Positions 35,673 to 48,300 of a stretch of DNA of 64,000 nucleotides are shown here, one piece after another. The position numbers and the translations under genes are program-made. Each line of letters opens with the position of its first letter. The first letter of the stretch is position 1. The notes beneath the pieces were generated by a model that made no database searches, was not told the origin of the DNA, and saw only the letters and a list, made by a program, of their open reading frames with translations. Origin of the DNA: Taudactylus pleione (lineage: Eukaryota; Chordata; Amphibia; Anura; Myobatrachidae); contig JAUIMM010000646.1 of NCBI GenBank assembly GCA_031769625.1, forward strand, positions 310,501-374,500, given 5' to 3'.

Positions 35673-36195
35673 GGGTCAGAGATAGGAATTAGGGTTAGAA
35701 GAGAAATAATCACCGAAACGCTGCAGCATCGGAGGTCTGACCCGGAAGTGATGGTCACATGATCGCCAAGAACCGGAAAATGTATCTGGAGCAGCTGGAG
35801 CTATGATCATCCATATTATACACAAGAGCTGATACGCCCAGCATACAGGACTAGAGGAATTGTACTATACATAGAGAGCTCCATTCATTCCGCATGGACC
35901 ACGATAATAAACAGTTCAACATGCTGCAAGGGCCGGAGCAATTCATCATTGCTCCGGCACAGAGCCAGCTGATCTGAAAATCATCTGTCTCCCCGATGCT
36001 TTCGACTGCTCCGAGAGTTCACGCAGGCGCACAAAAGTCCAAGCGTCCGGAGGAAAGATACGGACAGGGGCAAACGGATCCGAAAAGGACCCCTCAACGC
36101 AACCCGGGACTCCTTCCCATCTTCTGAATATTGCGAATGCTCCTGCAGTCAAGCTCCGAAGTTGTAGTATCTCCGGAGCTTGATGAATTCTGCCC
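35673..36195. other. Unassigned sequence with two hairpins
   Basis: Perfect inverted repeats lie at 35932-35958 (11-bp stem, 5-base loop) and 36149-36183 (10-bp stem). The style resembles the hairpin run at 2175-2363. A 68-residue minus frame (35946-36152) has no known motif. Confidence 0.4.
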
Positions 36196-38957
36196 CATAC
36201 TAGTGTATGAGGACAGCGGCCATTCCGGGAGAGGAAGGTAAGCAGGAGGTATCTGAGATACTAGTGTATGGGGACAGCGGGCCATTCCGGGAGAGGAAGG
36301 TAAGCAGGGGATATCTGTGATACTAGTGTATGGGGACAGCATGCAATTCCGGGAGAGGAAGGTAAGCAGGATATATCTGTGATACTAGTGTATGGGGACA
36401 GCGGCCATTCCGGGAGAGGAAGGTAAGCAGGAGATATCTGTGATACTAGTGTATGGGGACAGCGTGCAATTCCGGGAGAGGAAGGTAAGCAGGAGATATC
36501 TGTGATACTAGTGTATGGGGACAGCGGGCCATTCCGGGAGAGGAAGGTAAGCAGGAGATATCTGTGATACTAGTGTATGGGGACAGCGGCCATTCCGGGA
36601 GAGGAAGGTAAGCAGGAGATATCTGTGATACTAGTGTATGGGGACAGCGGGCCATTCTGAGAGAGAAAGGTAAGTAGGAGATATCTGTGATACTAGTGTA
36701 TGGGAACAGCGGCCATTCCGGGAGAGAAAGGTAAGCAGGAGATATCTGTGATACTAGTGTATGAGGACAGCGGGACATTCCGGGAGAGGAAGGTAAGCAG
36801 GAGATATCTGTGATACTAGTGTATGGGGACAGCGGCCATTCCGGGAGAGGAAAGTAAGCAGGAGATACCTGTGATATTAGTGTATGGGGACAGCGGGCCA
36901 GTCCGGGAGAGAAAGGTAAGTAGGATATATCTTTGATACTAGTGTATGGGGACAGCGGACATTCCGGGAGAGGAAGGTAAGCAGGAGATATCTGTGATAC
37001 TAGTGTATGGGGACAGCGGGACATTCCGGGAGAGGAAGGTAAGCATGAGATATCTGTGATACTAGTGTATGGGGACAGCGGGCCATTCCGGGAGAGGAAA
37101 GTAAGCAGGAGATATCTGTGATACTAGTGTATGGGGACAGCGGCCATTCCGGGAGAGGAAGGTAAGCAGGAGATATCTGTGATACTAGTGTATGGGGACA
37201 GCGGCCATTCCAGGAGAGGAAGGTAAGCAGGAGATATCTGTGATACTAGTGTATGGCGACAGCGGCCATTCCGGGAGAGGAAGGTAAGCAGGAGATATCT
37301 GTGATACTAGTGTATGGGGACAGCGGGACATTCCGGGAGAGAAAGGTAAGCAGGAGATATCTGTGATACTAGTGTATGGGGACAGCGGGCCCTTCCGGGT
37401 GAGGAAGGTAAGCAGGAGATATCTGTGATACTAGTGTATGGGGACAGCGGGACATTCCGGGAGAGGAAGGTAAGCAGGAGATATCTGTGATACTAGTGTA
37501 TGGGGACAGCGGCCATTCTGGGAGAGGAAGGTAAGCAGGAGATATCTGTGATACTAGTGTATGGGGACAGCAGCCATTCCGGGAGAGAAAGGTAAGCAGG
37601 AGATATCTGTGATACTAGTGTATGGGGACAGCGGCCATTCCGGGAGAGGAAGGTAAGCAGGAGATATCTGTGATACTAGTGTATGGGGACAGCGGGACAT
37701 TCCGGGAGAGAAAGGTAAGCAGGAGATATCTGTGATACTAGTGTATGGGGACAGCATGCAATTCCGGGAGAGGAAGGTAAGCAGGAGATATCTGTGATAC
37801 TAGTGTATGGGGACAGCGTGCAATTCCGGGAGAGGAAGGTAAGCAGGAGATATCTGTGATACTAGTGTATGGGGACAGCGGGCCATTCCGGGAGAGGAAG
37901 GTAAGCAGGAGATATCTGTGATACTAGTGTATGGGGACAGCGTGCAATTCCGGGAGAGGAAGGTAAGCAGGAGATATCTGTGATACTAGTGTATGGGGAC
38001 AGCGGCCATTCCGGGAGAGGAAGGTAAGCAGGAGATATCTGTGATACTAGTGTATGGGGACAGCGGGCCATTCCGGGAGAGGAAGGTAAGCAGGAGATAT
38101 CTGTGATACTAGTGTATGGGGACAGCGGACATTCCGGGAGAGAAAGGTAAGCAGGAGATATCTGTGATACTAGTGTATGGGGACAGCGGCCATTCCGGGA
38201 GAGGAAAGTAAGCAGGAGATACCTGTGAAACTAGTGTATGGGGACAGCGGGCCAGTCCGGGAGAGAAAGGTAAGTAGGAGATATCTGTGATACTAGTGTA
38301 TGGGGACAGCTGCCATTCCAGGAGAGGAAAGTAAGCAGGAGATATCTGTGATACTAGTGTATGGGGACAGCGGCCATTCCAGGAGAGGAAGGTAAGCAGG
38401 AGATATCTGTGATACTAGTGTATGGCGACAGCGGCCATTCCGGGAGAGGAAGGTAAGCAGGAGATATCTGTGATACTAGTGTATGGGGACAGCGGGACAT
38501 TCCGGGAGAGAAAGGTAAGCAGGAGATATCTGTGATACTAGTGTATGGGGACAGCGGCCATTCCGGGAGAGGAAGGTAAGCAGGAGATATCTGTGATACT
38601 AGTGTATGGGGACAGCGGGCCATTCAGGGAGAGGAAGGTAAGCAGGAGATATCTGTGATACTAGTGTATGGGGACAGTGGGACATTCCGGGAGAGGAAGG
38701 TAAGCAGGAGATATCTGTGATACTAGTGTATGGGGACAGCGGCCATTCCGAGAGAGAAAGGTAAGCAGGAGATATCTGTGATACTAGTGTATGGGGACAG
38801 CGGCCATTCCGGGAGAGAAAGGTAAGTAGGAGATATCTGTGATACTAGTGTATGGGGACAGCGGCCATTCCGGGAGAGAAAGGTAAGTAGGAGATATCTG
38901 TGATACTAGTGTATGGGGACAGCGGCCATTCCGGGAGAGAAAGGTAAGTAGGAGATA
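36196..38957. repeat. 60-bp minisatellite, about 46 copies
   Basis: The unit is GATACTAGTGTATGGGGAC, AGCGG(G)(C/A)CATTCC, then GGGAGAGGAAGGTAAGCAGG and AGATATCTGT. The length is 59-61 bp depending on GCGGCC, GCGGGCC or GCGTGCAA. Nearly every unit holds AAGGTAAG on the plus strand, a strong match to a 5' splice site. The open frames on the minus strand (for example 36446-37024) are repeat artefacts. Confidence 0.97.
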
Positions 38958-39030
38958 TGTTCATTTTCACCTGCTTTTGTAGAAATTAATTGATGATGAA
39001 TAAGCTCAGAATAAGAACGGATACTGAGAT
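38958..39030. other. Short spacer between two minisatellites
   Basis: About 70 bp of AT-rich sequence separates the 60-bp and 57-bp arrays. Confidence 0.7.
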
Positions 39031-42000
39031 TTACATGTATTAGTATAATTTCCCTGAATTGGGTATAAGGCACAATGATCCCTATGGTTACATGTATTAG
39101 TATAATATCCCTGCATTGGGTATAAGGCACAGTGATCCCTATGGCTACATGTATTAGTATAATTTCCCTGCATTGGGTATAAGGCACAATGATCCCTATG
39201 GCTACATGTACTAGTATCATTTCCCTGCATTGGGTATAAGGCACAATGATCCCTATGGTTACATGTATTAGTGTAATTTCCCTGCATTGGGTATAAGGCA
39301 CAGTGATCCCTATGCTTACATGTATTCGTATAATTTCCCTGAATTGGGTATAAGGCACAATGATCCCTATGGTTACATGTATTAGTATAATATCCCTGCA
39401 TTGGGTATAAGGCACAGTGATCCCTATGGCTACATGTATTAGTATAATTTCCCTGCATTGGGTATAAGGCACAATGATCCCTATGGCTACATGTACTAGT
39501 ATCATTTCCCTGCATTGGGTATAAGGCACAATGATCCCTATGGTTACATGTATTAGTGTAATTTCCCTGCATTGGGTATAAGGCACAGTGATCCCTATGC
39601 TTACATGTATTCGTATAATTTCCCTGAATTGGGTATAAGGCACAATGATCCCTATGGTTACATGTATTAGTATAATATCCCTGCATTGGGTATAAGGCAC
39701 AGTGATCCCTATGGCTACATGTATTAGTATAATTTCCCTGCATTGGGTATAAGGCACAATGATCCCTATGGCTACATGTACTAGTATCATTTCCCTGCAT
39801 TGGGTATAAGGCACAATGATCCCTATGGTTACATGTATTAGTGTAATTTCCCTGCATTGGGTATAAGGCACAGTGATCCCTATGCTTACATGTATTCGTA
39901 TAATTTCCCTGCATTGGATATAAGGCACAGTGATCCCTATGGCTACATGTATTACTATAATATGCCTGCATTGGGTATAAGGCACAGTGATCCCTATGGC
40001 TACATGTATTAGTATAATTTCCCAGCATTGGGTATAAGGCACAGTGATCCCTATGGTTACATGTATTAGTATAATTTCCCTGTATTGGGTATAAGGCACA
40101 GTGATCCCTATGGCTACATGTATTAGTATAATTTCCCTGCATTGGGTATAAGGCACAGTGATCCCTATGGCTACATGTATTAGTATAATTTCCCTGCATT
40201 GGGTATAAGGCACAGTGATCCCTATGGCTACATGTATTAGTATAATTTCCCTGCATTGGGTATAAGGCACAATGATCCCTATGGCTACATATATTAGTGT
40301 AATTTCCCTGCATTGGGTATAAGGCACAATGACCCCTATGGTTACATGTATTACTATAATTTCCCTGCATTGGGTATAAGGCACAATGACCCCTATGGTT
40401 ACATGTATTAGTATAATTTCCCTGCATTGGGTATAAGACACAATGATCCCTATGGTTACATGTATTAGTATAATATGCCTGCATTGGGTATAAGGCACAG
40501 TGATCCCTATGGTTACATGTATTAGTATAATTTCCCTGCATTGGGTATAAGGCACAGTGATCCCTATGGTTACATGTATTAGTATAATTTCCCTGCATTG
40601 GGTATAAGGCAGAGTAATCCCTATGGTTACATGTATTAGTAAAATTTCCCTGTATTGGGTATAAGGCACAATGATCCCTATGGTTACATGTATTAGTATA
40701 ATTTCCCTGTATTGGGTATAAGGCACAATGATCCCTATGGTTACATATATTAGTATAATTTCCCTGTATTGGGTATAAAGCACAGTGATCCCTATGGCTA
40801 CATGTATTAGTATAATTTCCCTGCATTGGGTATAAGGCACAATGATCCCTATGGCTACATGTATTAGTATAATTTCCCTGCATTGGGTATAAGGCACAAT
40901 GACCCCTATGGTTACATGTATTAGTATAATTTCCCTGCATTGGGTATAAGACACAATGATCCCTATGGTTACATGTATTAGTATAATATGCCTGCATTGG
41001 GTATAAGGCACAGTGATCCCTATGGTTACATGTATTAGTATCATTTCCTTGCATTGGGTATAAGGCACAGTGATCCCTATGGTTACATGTATTAGTATCA
41101 TTTCCCTGCATTGGGTATAAGGCACAATGATCCCTATGGTTACATGTATTAGTATAATATGCCTGCATTGGGTATAAGGCACAGAGATCCCTATGGTTAC
41201 ATGTATTAGTATAATTTCCCTGCATTGGGTATAAGGCACAGTGATCCCTATGGTTACATGTATTAGTATAATTTCCCTGCATTGGGTATAAGGCACAGTG
41301 ATCCCTATGGTTACATGTATTAGTATAATTTCCCTGCATTGGGTATATGGCACAGTGATCCCTATGGCTACATGTATTAGTATCATTTCCCTGCATTGGG
41401 TATAAGGCACAGTGATCCCTATGGTTACATGTATTAGTATAATTTCCCTGCATTGGGTATAAGGCACAATGACCCCTATGGTTACATGTATTAGTCTCAT
41501 TTCCCTGCATTGGGTATATGGCACAGTGATCCCTATGGCTACATGTATTAGTATAATTTCCCTGCATTGGGTATAAGGCACAGTGATCCCTATGGTTACA
41601 TGTATTAGTATAATTTCCCTGCATTGGGTATAAGGCACAATGATCCCTATGGTTACATGTATTAGTATAATATGCCTGCATTGGGTATAAGGCAGTGATC
41701 CCTATGGTTACAGGTATTAGTATAATTTCCCTGCATTGGGTATAAGGCACAGTGATCCCTATGGTTACATGTATTAGTATAATTTCCCTGCATTGGGTAT
41801 AAGGCACAATGATCCCTATGGTTACATGTATTAGTATAATTTCCCTGCATTGGGTATATGGCACAGTGATCCCTATGGCTACATGTATTAGTATCATTTC
41901 CCTGCATTGGGTATAAGGCACAGTGATCCCTATGGTTACATGTATTAGTATAATTTCCCTGCATTGGGTATAAGGCACAATGATCCCTATGGTTACATGT

Positions 42001-44509
42001 ATTAGTATAATATGCCTGCATTGGGTATAAGGCACAGTGATCCCTATGGCTACATGTATTAGTATAATATGCCTGCATTGGGTATAAGGCACAGTGATCC
42101 CTATGGCTACATGTATTAGTATAATATGCCTGTATTGGGTATAAGGCACAGTGATCCCTATGGCTACATGTATTAGTATAATTTCCCTGATTTGGGTATA
42201 AGGCACAGTGATCCCTACGGTTACATGTATTAGTATCATTTCCCTGCATTGGGTATAAGGCACAGTGATCCCTATGGTTACATGTATTAGTATAATTTCC
42301 CTGCATTGGGTATAAGGCACAATGATCCCTATGGTTACATGTATTAGTATAATATGCCTGCATTGGGTATAAGGCACAGTGATCCCTATGGTTACATGTA
42401 TTAGTATAATTTCCCTGCATTGGGTATAAGGCACAGTGATCCCTATGGTTACATGTATTAGTATAATTTCCCTGCATTGGGTATAAGGCACAATGATCCC
42501 TATGGCTACATGTATAAGTATCATTTCCCTGCATTGGGTATAAGGCACAGTGATCCCTATGGTTACATGTATTAGTATAATTTCCCTGCATTGGGTATAA
42601 GGCACAATGATCCCTATGGTTACATGTATTAGTATCATTTCCCTGCATTGGGTATATGGCACAGTGATCCCTATGGCTACATGTATTACTATAATATGCC
42701 TGCATTGGGTATAAGGCACAGTGATCCCTATGGCTACATGTATTAGTATAATTTCCCAGCATTGGGTATAAGGCACAGTGATCCCTATGGTTACATGTAT
42801 TAGTATAATTTCCCTGCATTGGGTATAAGGCACAATGATCCCTATGGTTACATGTATTAGTATCATTTCCCTGCATTGGGTATATGGCACAGTGATCCCT
42901 ATGGCTACATGTATTACTATAATATGCCTGCATTGGGTATAAGGCACAGTGATCCCTATGGCTACATGTATTAGTATAATTTCCCAGCATTGGGTATAAG
43001 GCACAGTGATCCCTATGGTTACATGTATTAGCATAATTTCCCTGCATTGGGTATAAGGCAGAGTGATCCCTATGGCTACATGTATTAGTATAATATGCCT
43101 GCATTGGGTATAAGGCACAATGATCCCTATGGCTACATGTATTAGTATAATTTCCCTGCATTGGGTATAAGGCACAGTGATCCCTATGGTTACATGTATT
43201 AGTATAATTTCCCTGCATTGGGTATAAGGCACAGTGATCCCTATGGTTACATGTATTAGTATCATTTCCCTGCATTGGGTATAAGGCACAGTGATCCCTA
43301 TGGTTACATGTATTAGTATCATTTCCCTGCATTGGGTATAAGGCACAGTGATCCCTATGGTTACATGTATTAGTATAATTTCCCTGCATTGGGTATAAGG
43401 CACAGTGATCCCTATGGTTACATGTATTAGTATAATTTCCCTGCATTGGGTATAAGGCACAGTGATCCCTATGGTTACATGTATTAGTATCATTTCCCTG
43501 CATTGGGTATAAGGCACAGTGATCCCTATGGTTACATGTATTAGTATCATTTCCCTGCATTGGGTATAAGGCACAGTGATCCCTATGGTTACATGTATTA
43601 GTATCATTTCCCTGCATTGGGTATAAGGCACAGTGATCCCTATGGTTACATGCATTAGTATCATTTCCCTGCATTGGGTATAAGGCACAGTGATCCCTAT
43701 GGTTACATGCATTAGTATCATTTCCCTGCATTGGGTATATGGCACAGTGATCCCTATGGTTACATGCATTAGTATCATTTCCCCGCATTGGGTATATGGC
43801 ACAGTGATCCCTATGGTTACATGCATTAGTATCATTTCCCCGCATTGGGTATATGGCACAGTGATCCCTATGGCTACATGTATTAGTATCATTTCCCCGC
43901 ATTGGGTATATGGCACAGTGATCCCTATGGTTACATGTATTAGTATCATTTCCCCGCATTGGGTATATGGCACAGTGATCCCTATGGCTACATGCATTAG
44001 CATCATGTCCCCGCATTGGGTATAGGGCACAATGATCCCTATGGCTACATGTATTAGTATCATTTCCCTGCATTGGGTATAAGGCACAGTGAGCCCTATG
44101 GTTACATGCATTAGTATCATTTCCCTGCATTGGGTATAAGGCACAATGATCCCTATGGTTACATGTATTAGTATCATGTCCCTGCATTGGGTATAAGGCA
44201 CAATGATCCCTATGGTTATATGTATTAGTATCATGTCCCTGCATTGGGTATAAGGCACAGTGATCCCTATGGCTACATGTATTAGTATAATTTCCCTGCA
44301 TTGGGTATAAGGCACAGTGATCCCTATGGTTACATGTATTAGTATAATTTCCCTGCATTGGGTATAAGGCACAGTGATCCCTATGGTTACATGTATTAGT
44401 ATAATTTCCCTGCATTGGGTATAAGGCACAGTGATCCCTATGGTTACATGTATTAGTATAATTTCCCTGCATTGGGTATAAGGCACAGTGATCCCTATGG
44501 TTACATGTA
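39031..44509. repeat. 57-bp minisatellite, about 96 copies
   Basis: The unit is TTACATGTATTAGTATAATT, TCCCTGCATTGGGTATAAGG, CACAGTGATCCCTATGG. The length is very constant at 57 bp, so minus-strand frames stay open for kilobases (39006-44486, 1,826 codons, with a 19-residue repeat such as ITVPYTQCREIILIHVTIG). A 3-bp-deficient unit near 41695 (GGCAGTGATCC) is one of few length changes. No start context, splice structure or homology supports a gene. Variation is mostly TTAC/CTAC, AATT/CATT/AATA and AAGG/ATGG. Confidence 0.97.
39052..39906. repeat. Pentameric higher-order repeat, three copies of 285 bp
   Basis: The rare unit CCCTGAATTGGG occurs at about 39052, 39337 and 39622, exactly 285 bp (five monomers) apart, each followed by the same series of variants (AATATCCC, then CTAGTATCATTT, then ATTCGTATAA). 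Confidence 0.88.
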
Positions 44510-44728
44510 CTGTTTGATAAGTATCTCTTACTCACCACTAGGGCACCTAACACTTGGTGCTGATGCTCTGTTGCTTATCTGGGTGTTATGGTCACTAATG
44601 TAGCGATATGTATTATCCATGTCCTGGTCCTGTATTGTATTGTTCTGTAAGTCGCTAGTCTGCAACTTGTTAATGTGCTGTGTAAGGCGCTGCGGAACAT
44701 TTGTGGCGCCATATAAATAAATGATGAT
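44510..44728 (+). mobile_element. 3' tail of an L2/CR1-like non-LTR retrotransposon or related SINE
   Basis: The segment ends TGTAAGGCGCTGCGGAACAT, then TTGTGGCGCCATATAAATAA and ATGATGAT. A GCGCTGCGG...GGCGC(C/T)ATATAAATAA tail with a short microsatellite end is typical of abundant amphibian L2/CR1-type elements as I remember them. Only the last 100-200 bases are present, as expected from 5'-truncated insertion. The start is uncertain. Confidence 0.55.
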
Positions 44729-44799
44729 ATCAGAGTGTTTTCATCACCAAATAGATCTTACTGACGGCTTTGGGAATCATTTACATTTGGATATAAGTC

Positions 44800-45232
44800 A
44801 TTTATATGACACGCCTCTCAGATGTATGACACACCTCTCAGATGCAGCAGTACACGCATATCACATATATGACACGTCTCAGATGTAGCAGTACACGCCT
44901 ATCCCATGTATAATCACACCTCTCAGGTGTAGCAGTAGACACCTATCACATGTATGACACACCTCTCAGATGTAGCAGTACACGCCTATCACATGTATGA
45001 TACACCTCTCAGATGTAGCAGTACATGCCTATCACATGTATGACACCTCTCAGATGTAGCAGTACACTCCTATCACATGTATGACATGCCTCTCAGATGT
45101 AGCAGTACACGCCTATCACATGTATGACACACCTCTCAATGTAGCAGTACACACCTATCACATGTATGACACGCCTATCACATGTATGACACACCTCTCA
45201 GATGTAGCGGTAGACGCCTATCACATGTATAT
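44800..45232. repeat. 43-bp degenerate minisatellite, about 10 copies
   Basis: Units contain CTCTCAGATGTAGCAGTACA then CGCCTATCACATGTATGACA. The lengths vary between about 40 and 48 bp with internal deletions, and two truncated units stand at the start. Confidence 0.9.
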
Positions 45233-45239
45233 ATAAGTT

Positions 45240-45344
45240 TAATAATGGGGGTGCAATCAGGGAGATTACTAGACTCTACTGGGAGTCATGGAGATTACTA
45301 CTATTTCAGGGAGTCTCACTGATCAGGGAGAGTTGGCAAGTATG
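45240..45344. mobile_element. Probable MITE fragment
   Basis: The right end reads GGGAGAGTTGGCAAGTATG. Its complement, CATACTTGCCAACTCTCCC, is the start of a common amphibian MITE type in my memory. A matching left end is not clear. Confidence 0.35.
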
Positions 45345-45394
45345 GCTATGGGGCCTTCATAAAGCTCCGAATTCAGACAGGTAACAGGGAAAAT

Positions 45395-48300
45395 GTGGCA
45401 CACGGAGAGCCTGTAACATGTCACTTACTGCTCTCCTGTAACGAGGCTGCACCTATACATGTATCCGTGTACCCAACACATGGAGAGCCTGTAACATGAT
45501 CACTTACTGTCCTTCTCTCCTGTAATGAGGCTGCACCTCTACATGTATCCGTGTACCCAGCACATGGAGAGCCTGTAACATGATCACTTACTGTCCTTCT
45601 CTCCTGTAATGAGGCTGCACCTATACATGTATCCGTGTACCCAGCACACGGAGAGCCTGTAACATGATCACTTACTGTCCTTCTCTACTGTAACGAGGCT
45701 GCACCTATACATGTATCCGTGTACCCAGCACACGGAGAGCCTGTAACATGATCACTTACTGTCCTTCTCTCCTGTAATGAGGCTGCACCTATACATGTAT
45801 CCGTGTACCCAGCACATGGAGAGCCTGTAACATGATCACTTACTGTCCTTCTCTCCTGTAACGAGGCTTCACCTATACATATATCCGTGTACCCAGCACA
45901 TGGAGAGCCTGTAACATGATCACTTACTGTCATTCTCTCCTGTAACGAGGCTGCACCTATACATGTATCCGTGTACACAGCACATGGAGAGCCTGTAACA
46001 TGATCACTTACTGTCATTCTCTCCTGTAACGAGGCTGCACCTATACATGTATCCGTGTACACAGCACATGGAGAGCCTGTAACATGATCACTTACTGTCC
46101 TTCTCTCCTGTAACGAGGCTGCACCTATACATATATCCGTGTACCCAGCACATGGAGAGCCTGTAACATGATCACTTACTGTCCTTCTCTCCTGTAATGA
46201 GGCTGCACCTATACATGTATCCGTGTACCCAGCACATGGAGAGCCTGTAACATGATCACTTACTGTCCTTCTCTCCTGTAATGAGGCTGCACCTATACAT
46301 GTATCCGTGTACCCAGCACATGGAGAGCCTGTAACATGATCACATACTGTCCTTCTCTCCTGTAACGAGGCTGCACCTATACATGTATCCGTGTACCCAG
46401 CACATGGAGAGCCTGTAACATGTCACTTACTGTCCTTCTCACCTGTAATGAGGCTGCACCTATACATGTATCCGTGTACCCAGCACATGGAGAGCCTGTA
46501 ACATGTCACTTACTATCCTTCTCTCCTGTAATGAGGCTGCACCTATACATGTATCCGTGTACCCAGCACATGGAGAGCCTGTAACATGATCACTTACTGT
46601 CCTTCTCTCCTGTAACGAGGCTGCACCTATACATGTATCCGTGTACCCAGCACATGGAGAGCCTGTAACATGTCACTTACTATCCTTCTCTCCTGTAATG
46701 AGGCTGCACCTATACATGTATCCGTGTACCCAGCACATGGAGAGCCTGTAACATGATCACATACTGTCCTTCTCTCCTGTAACGAGGCTGCACCTATACA
46801 TGTATCCGTGTACCCAGCACATGGAGAGCCTGTAACATGATCACATACTGTCCTTCTCTCCTGTAACGAGGCTGCACCTATACATATATCCGTGTACCCA
46901 GCACATGGAGAGCCTGTAACATGATCACTTACTATCCTTATCTCCTGTAATGAGGCTGCACCTATACATGTATCCGTGTACCCAGCACATGGAGAGCCTG
47001 TAACATGATCACTTACTATCCTTATCTCCTGTAATGAGGCTGCACCTATACATGTATCCGTGTACCCAGCACATGGAGAGCCTGTAACATGATCACTTAC
47101 TATCCTTATCTCCTGTAATGAGGCTGCACCTATACATGTATCCGTGTACCCAGCACATGGAGAACATGTAACATGATCACTTACTGTCATTCTCTCCTGT
47201 AATGAGGCTGCACCTATACATGTATCCGTGTACCCAGCACATGGAGAGCCTGTAACATGATCACTTACTGTCCTTCTCTCCTGTAATGAGGCTGCACCTA
47301 TACATGTATCCGTGTACCCAGCACATGGAGAGCCTGTAACATGTCACTTACTGTCCTTCTCTCCTGTAACGAGGCTGCACCTATACATGTATCCGTGTAC
47401 CCAGCACACGGAGAGCCTGTAACATGATCACTTACTGTCCTTCTCTCCTGTAACGAGGCTGCACCTATACATGTATACGTGTACCCAGCACATGGAGAGA
47501 CTGTAACATGTCACTTACTGTCCTTCTCTCCTGTAACGAGGCTGCACCTATACATGTATCCGTGTACCCAGCACACGGAGAGCCTGTAACATGATCACTT
47601 ACTGTCCTTCTCTCCTGTAACGAGGCTGCACCTATACATGTATCCGTGTACCCAGCACATGGAGAGACTGTAACATGATCACATACTGTCCTTCTCTCCT
47701 GTAACGAGGCTGCACCTATACATATATCCGTGTACCCAGCACATGGAGAGCCTGTAACATGATCACTTACTGTCCTTCTCTCCTGTAACGAGGCTGCACC
47801 TATACATGTATCCGTGTATCCAGCACATGGAGAGCCTGTAACATGATCACTTACTGTCCTTCTCTCCTGTAACGAGGCTGCACCTATACATGTATCCGTG
47901 TACCCAGCACATGGAGAGCCTGTAACATGTCACTTACTGTCCTTCTCACCTGTAATGAGGCTGCACCTATACATGTATCCGTGTACCCAGCACATGGAGA
48001 GCCTGTAACATGATCACTTACTGTCCTTCTCTCCTGTAACGAGGCTGCACCTATACATATATCCGTGTACCTAGCACATGGAGAGCCTGTAACATGTCAC
48101 TTACTATCCTTCTCTCCTGTAATGAGGCTGCACCTATACATGTATCCGTGTACCCAGCACATGGAGAGCCTGTAACATGATCACTTACTGTCCTTCTCTC
48201 CTGTAACGAGGCTGCACCTATACATGTATCCGTGTACCCAGCACATGGAGAGCCTGTAACATGATCACTTACTGTCCTTCTCTCCTGTAACGAGGCTGCA

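Noticed and set aside
39006..44486. 1,826-codon minus-strand open frame as a giant repeat protein
   Set aside because: It is explained by a 57-bp (3 x 19) tandem unit with few indels. Two other minus frames over the same DNA (38906-41638 and 41662-44553) are equally long, and there is no start context or domain.
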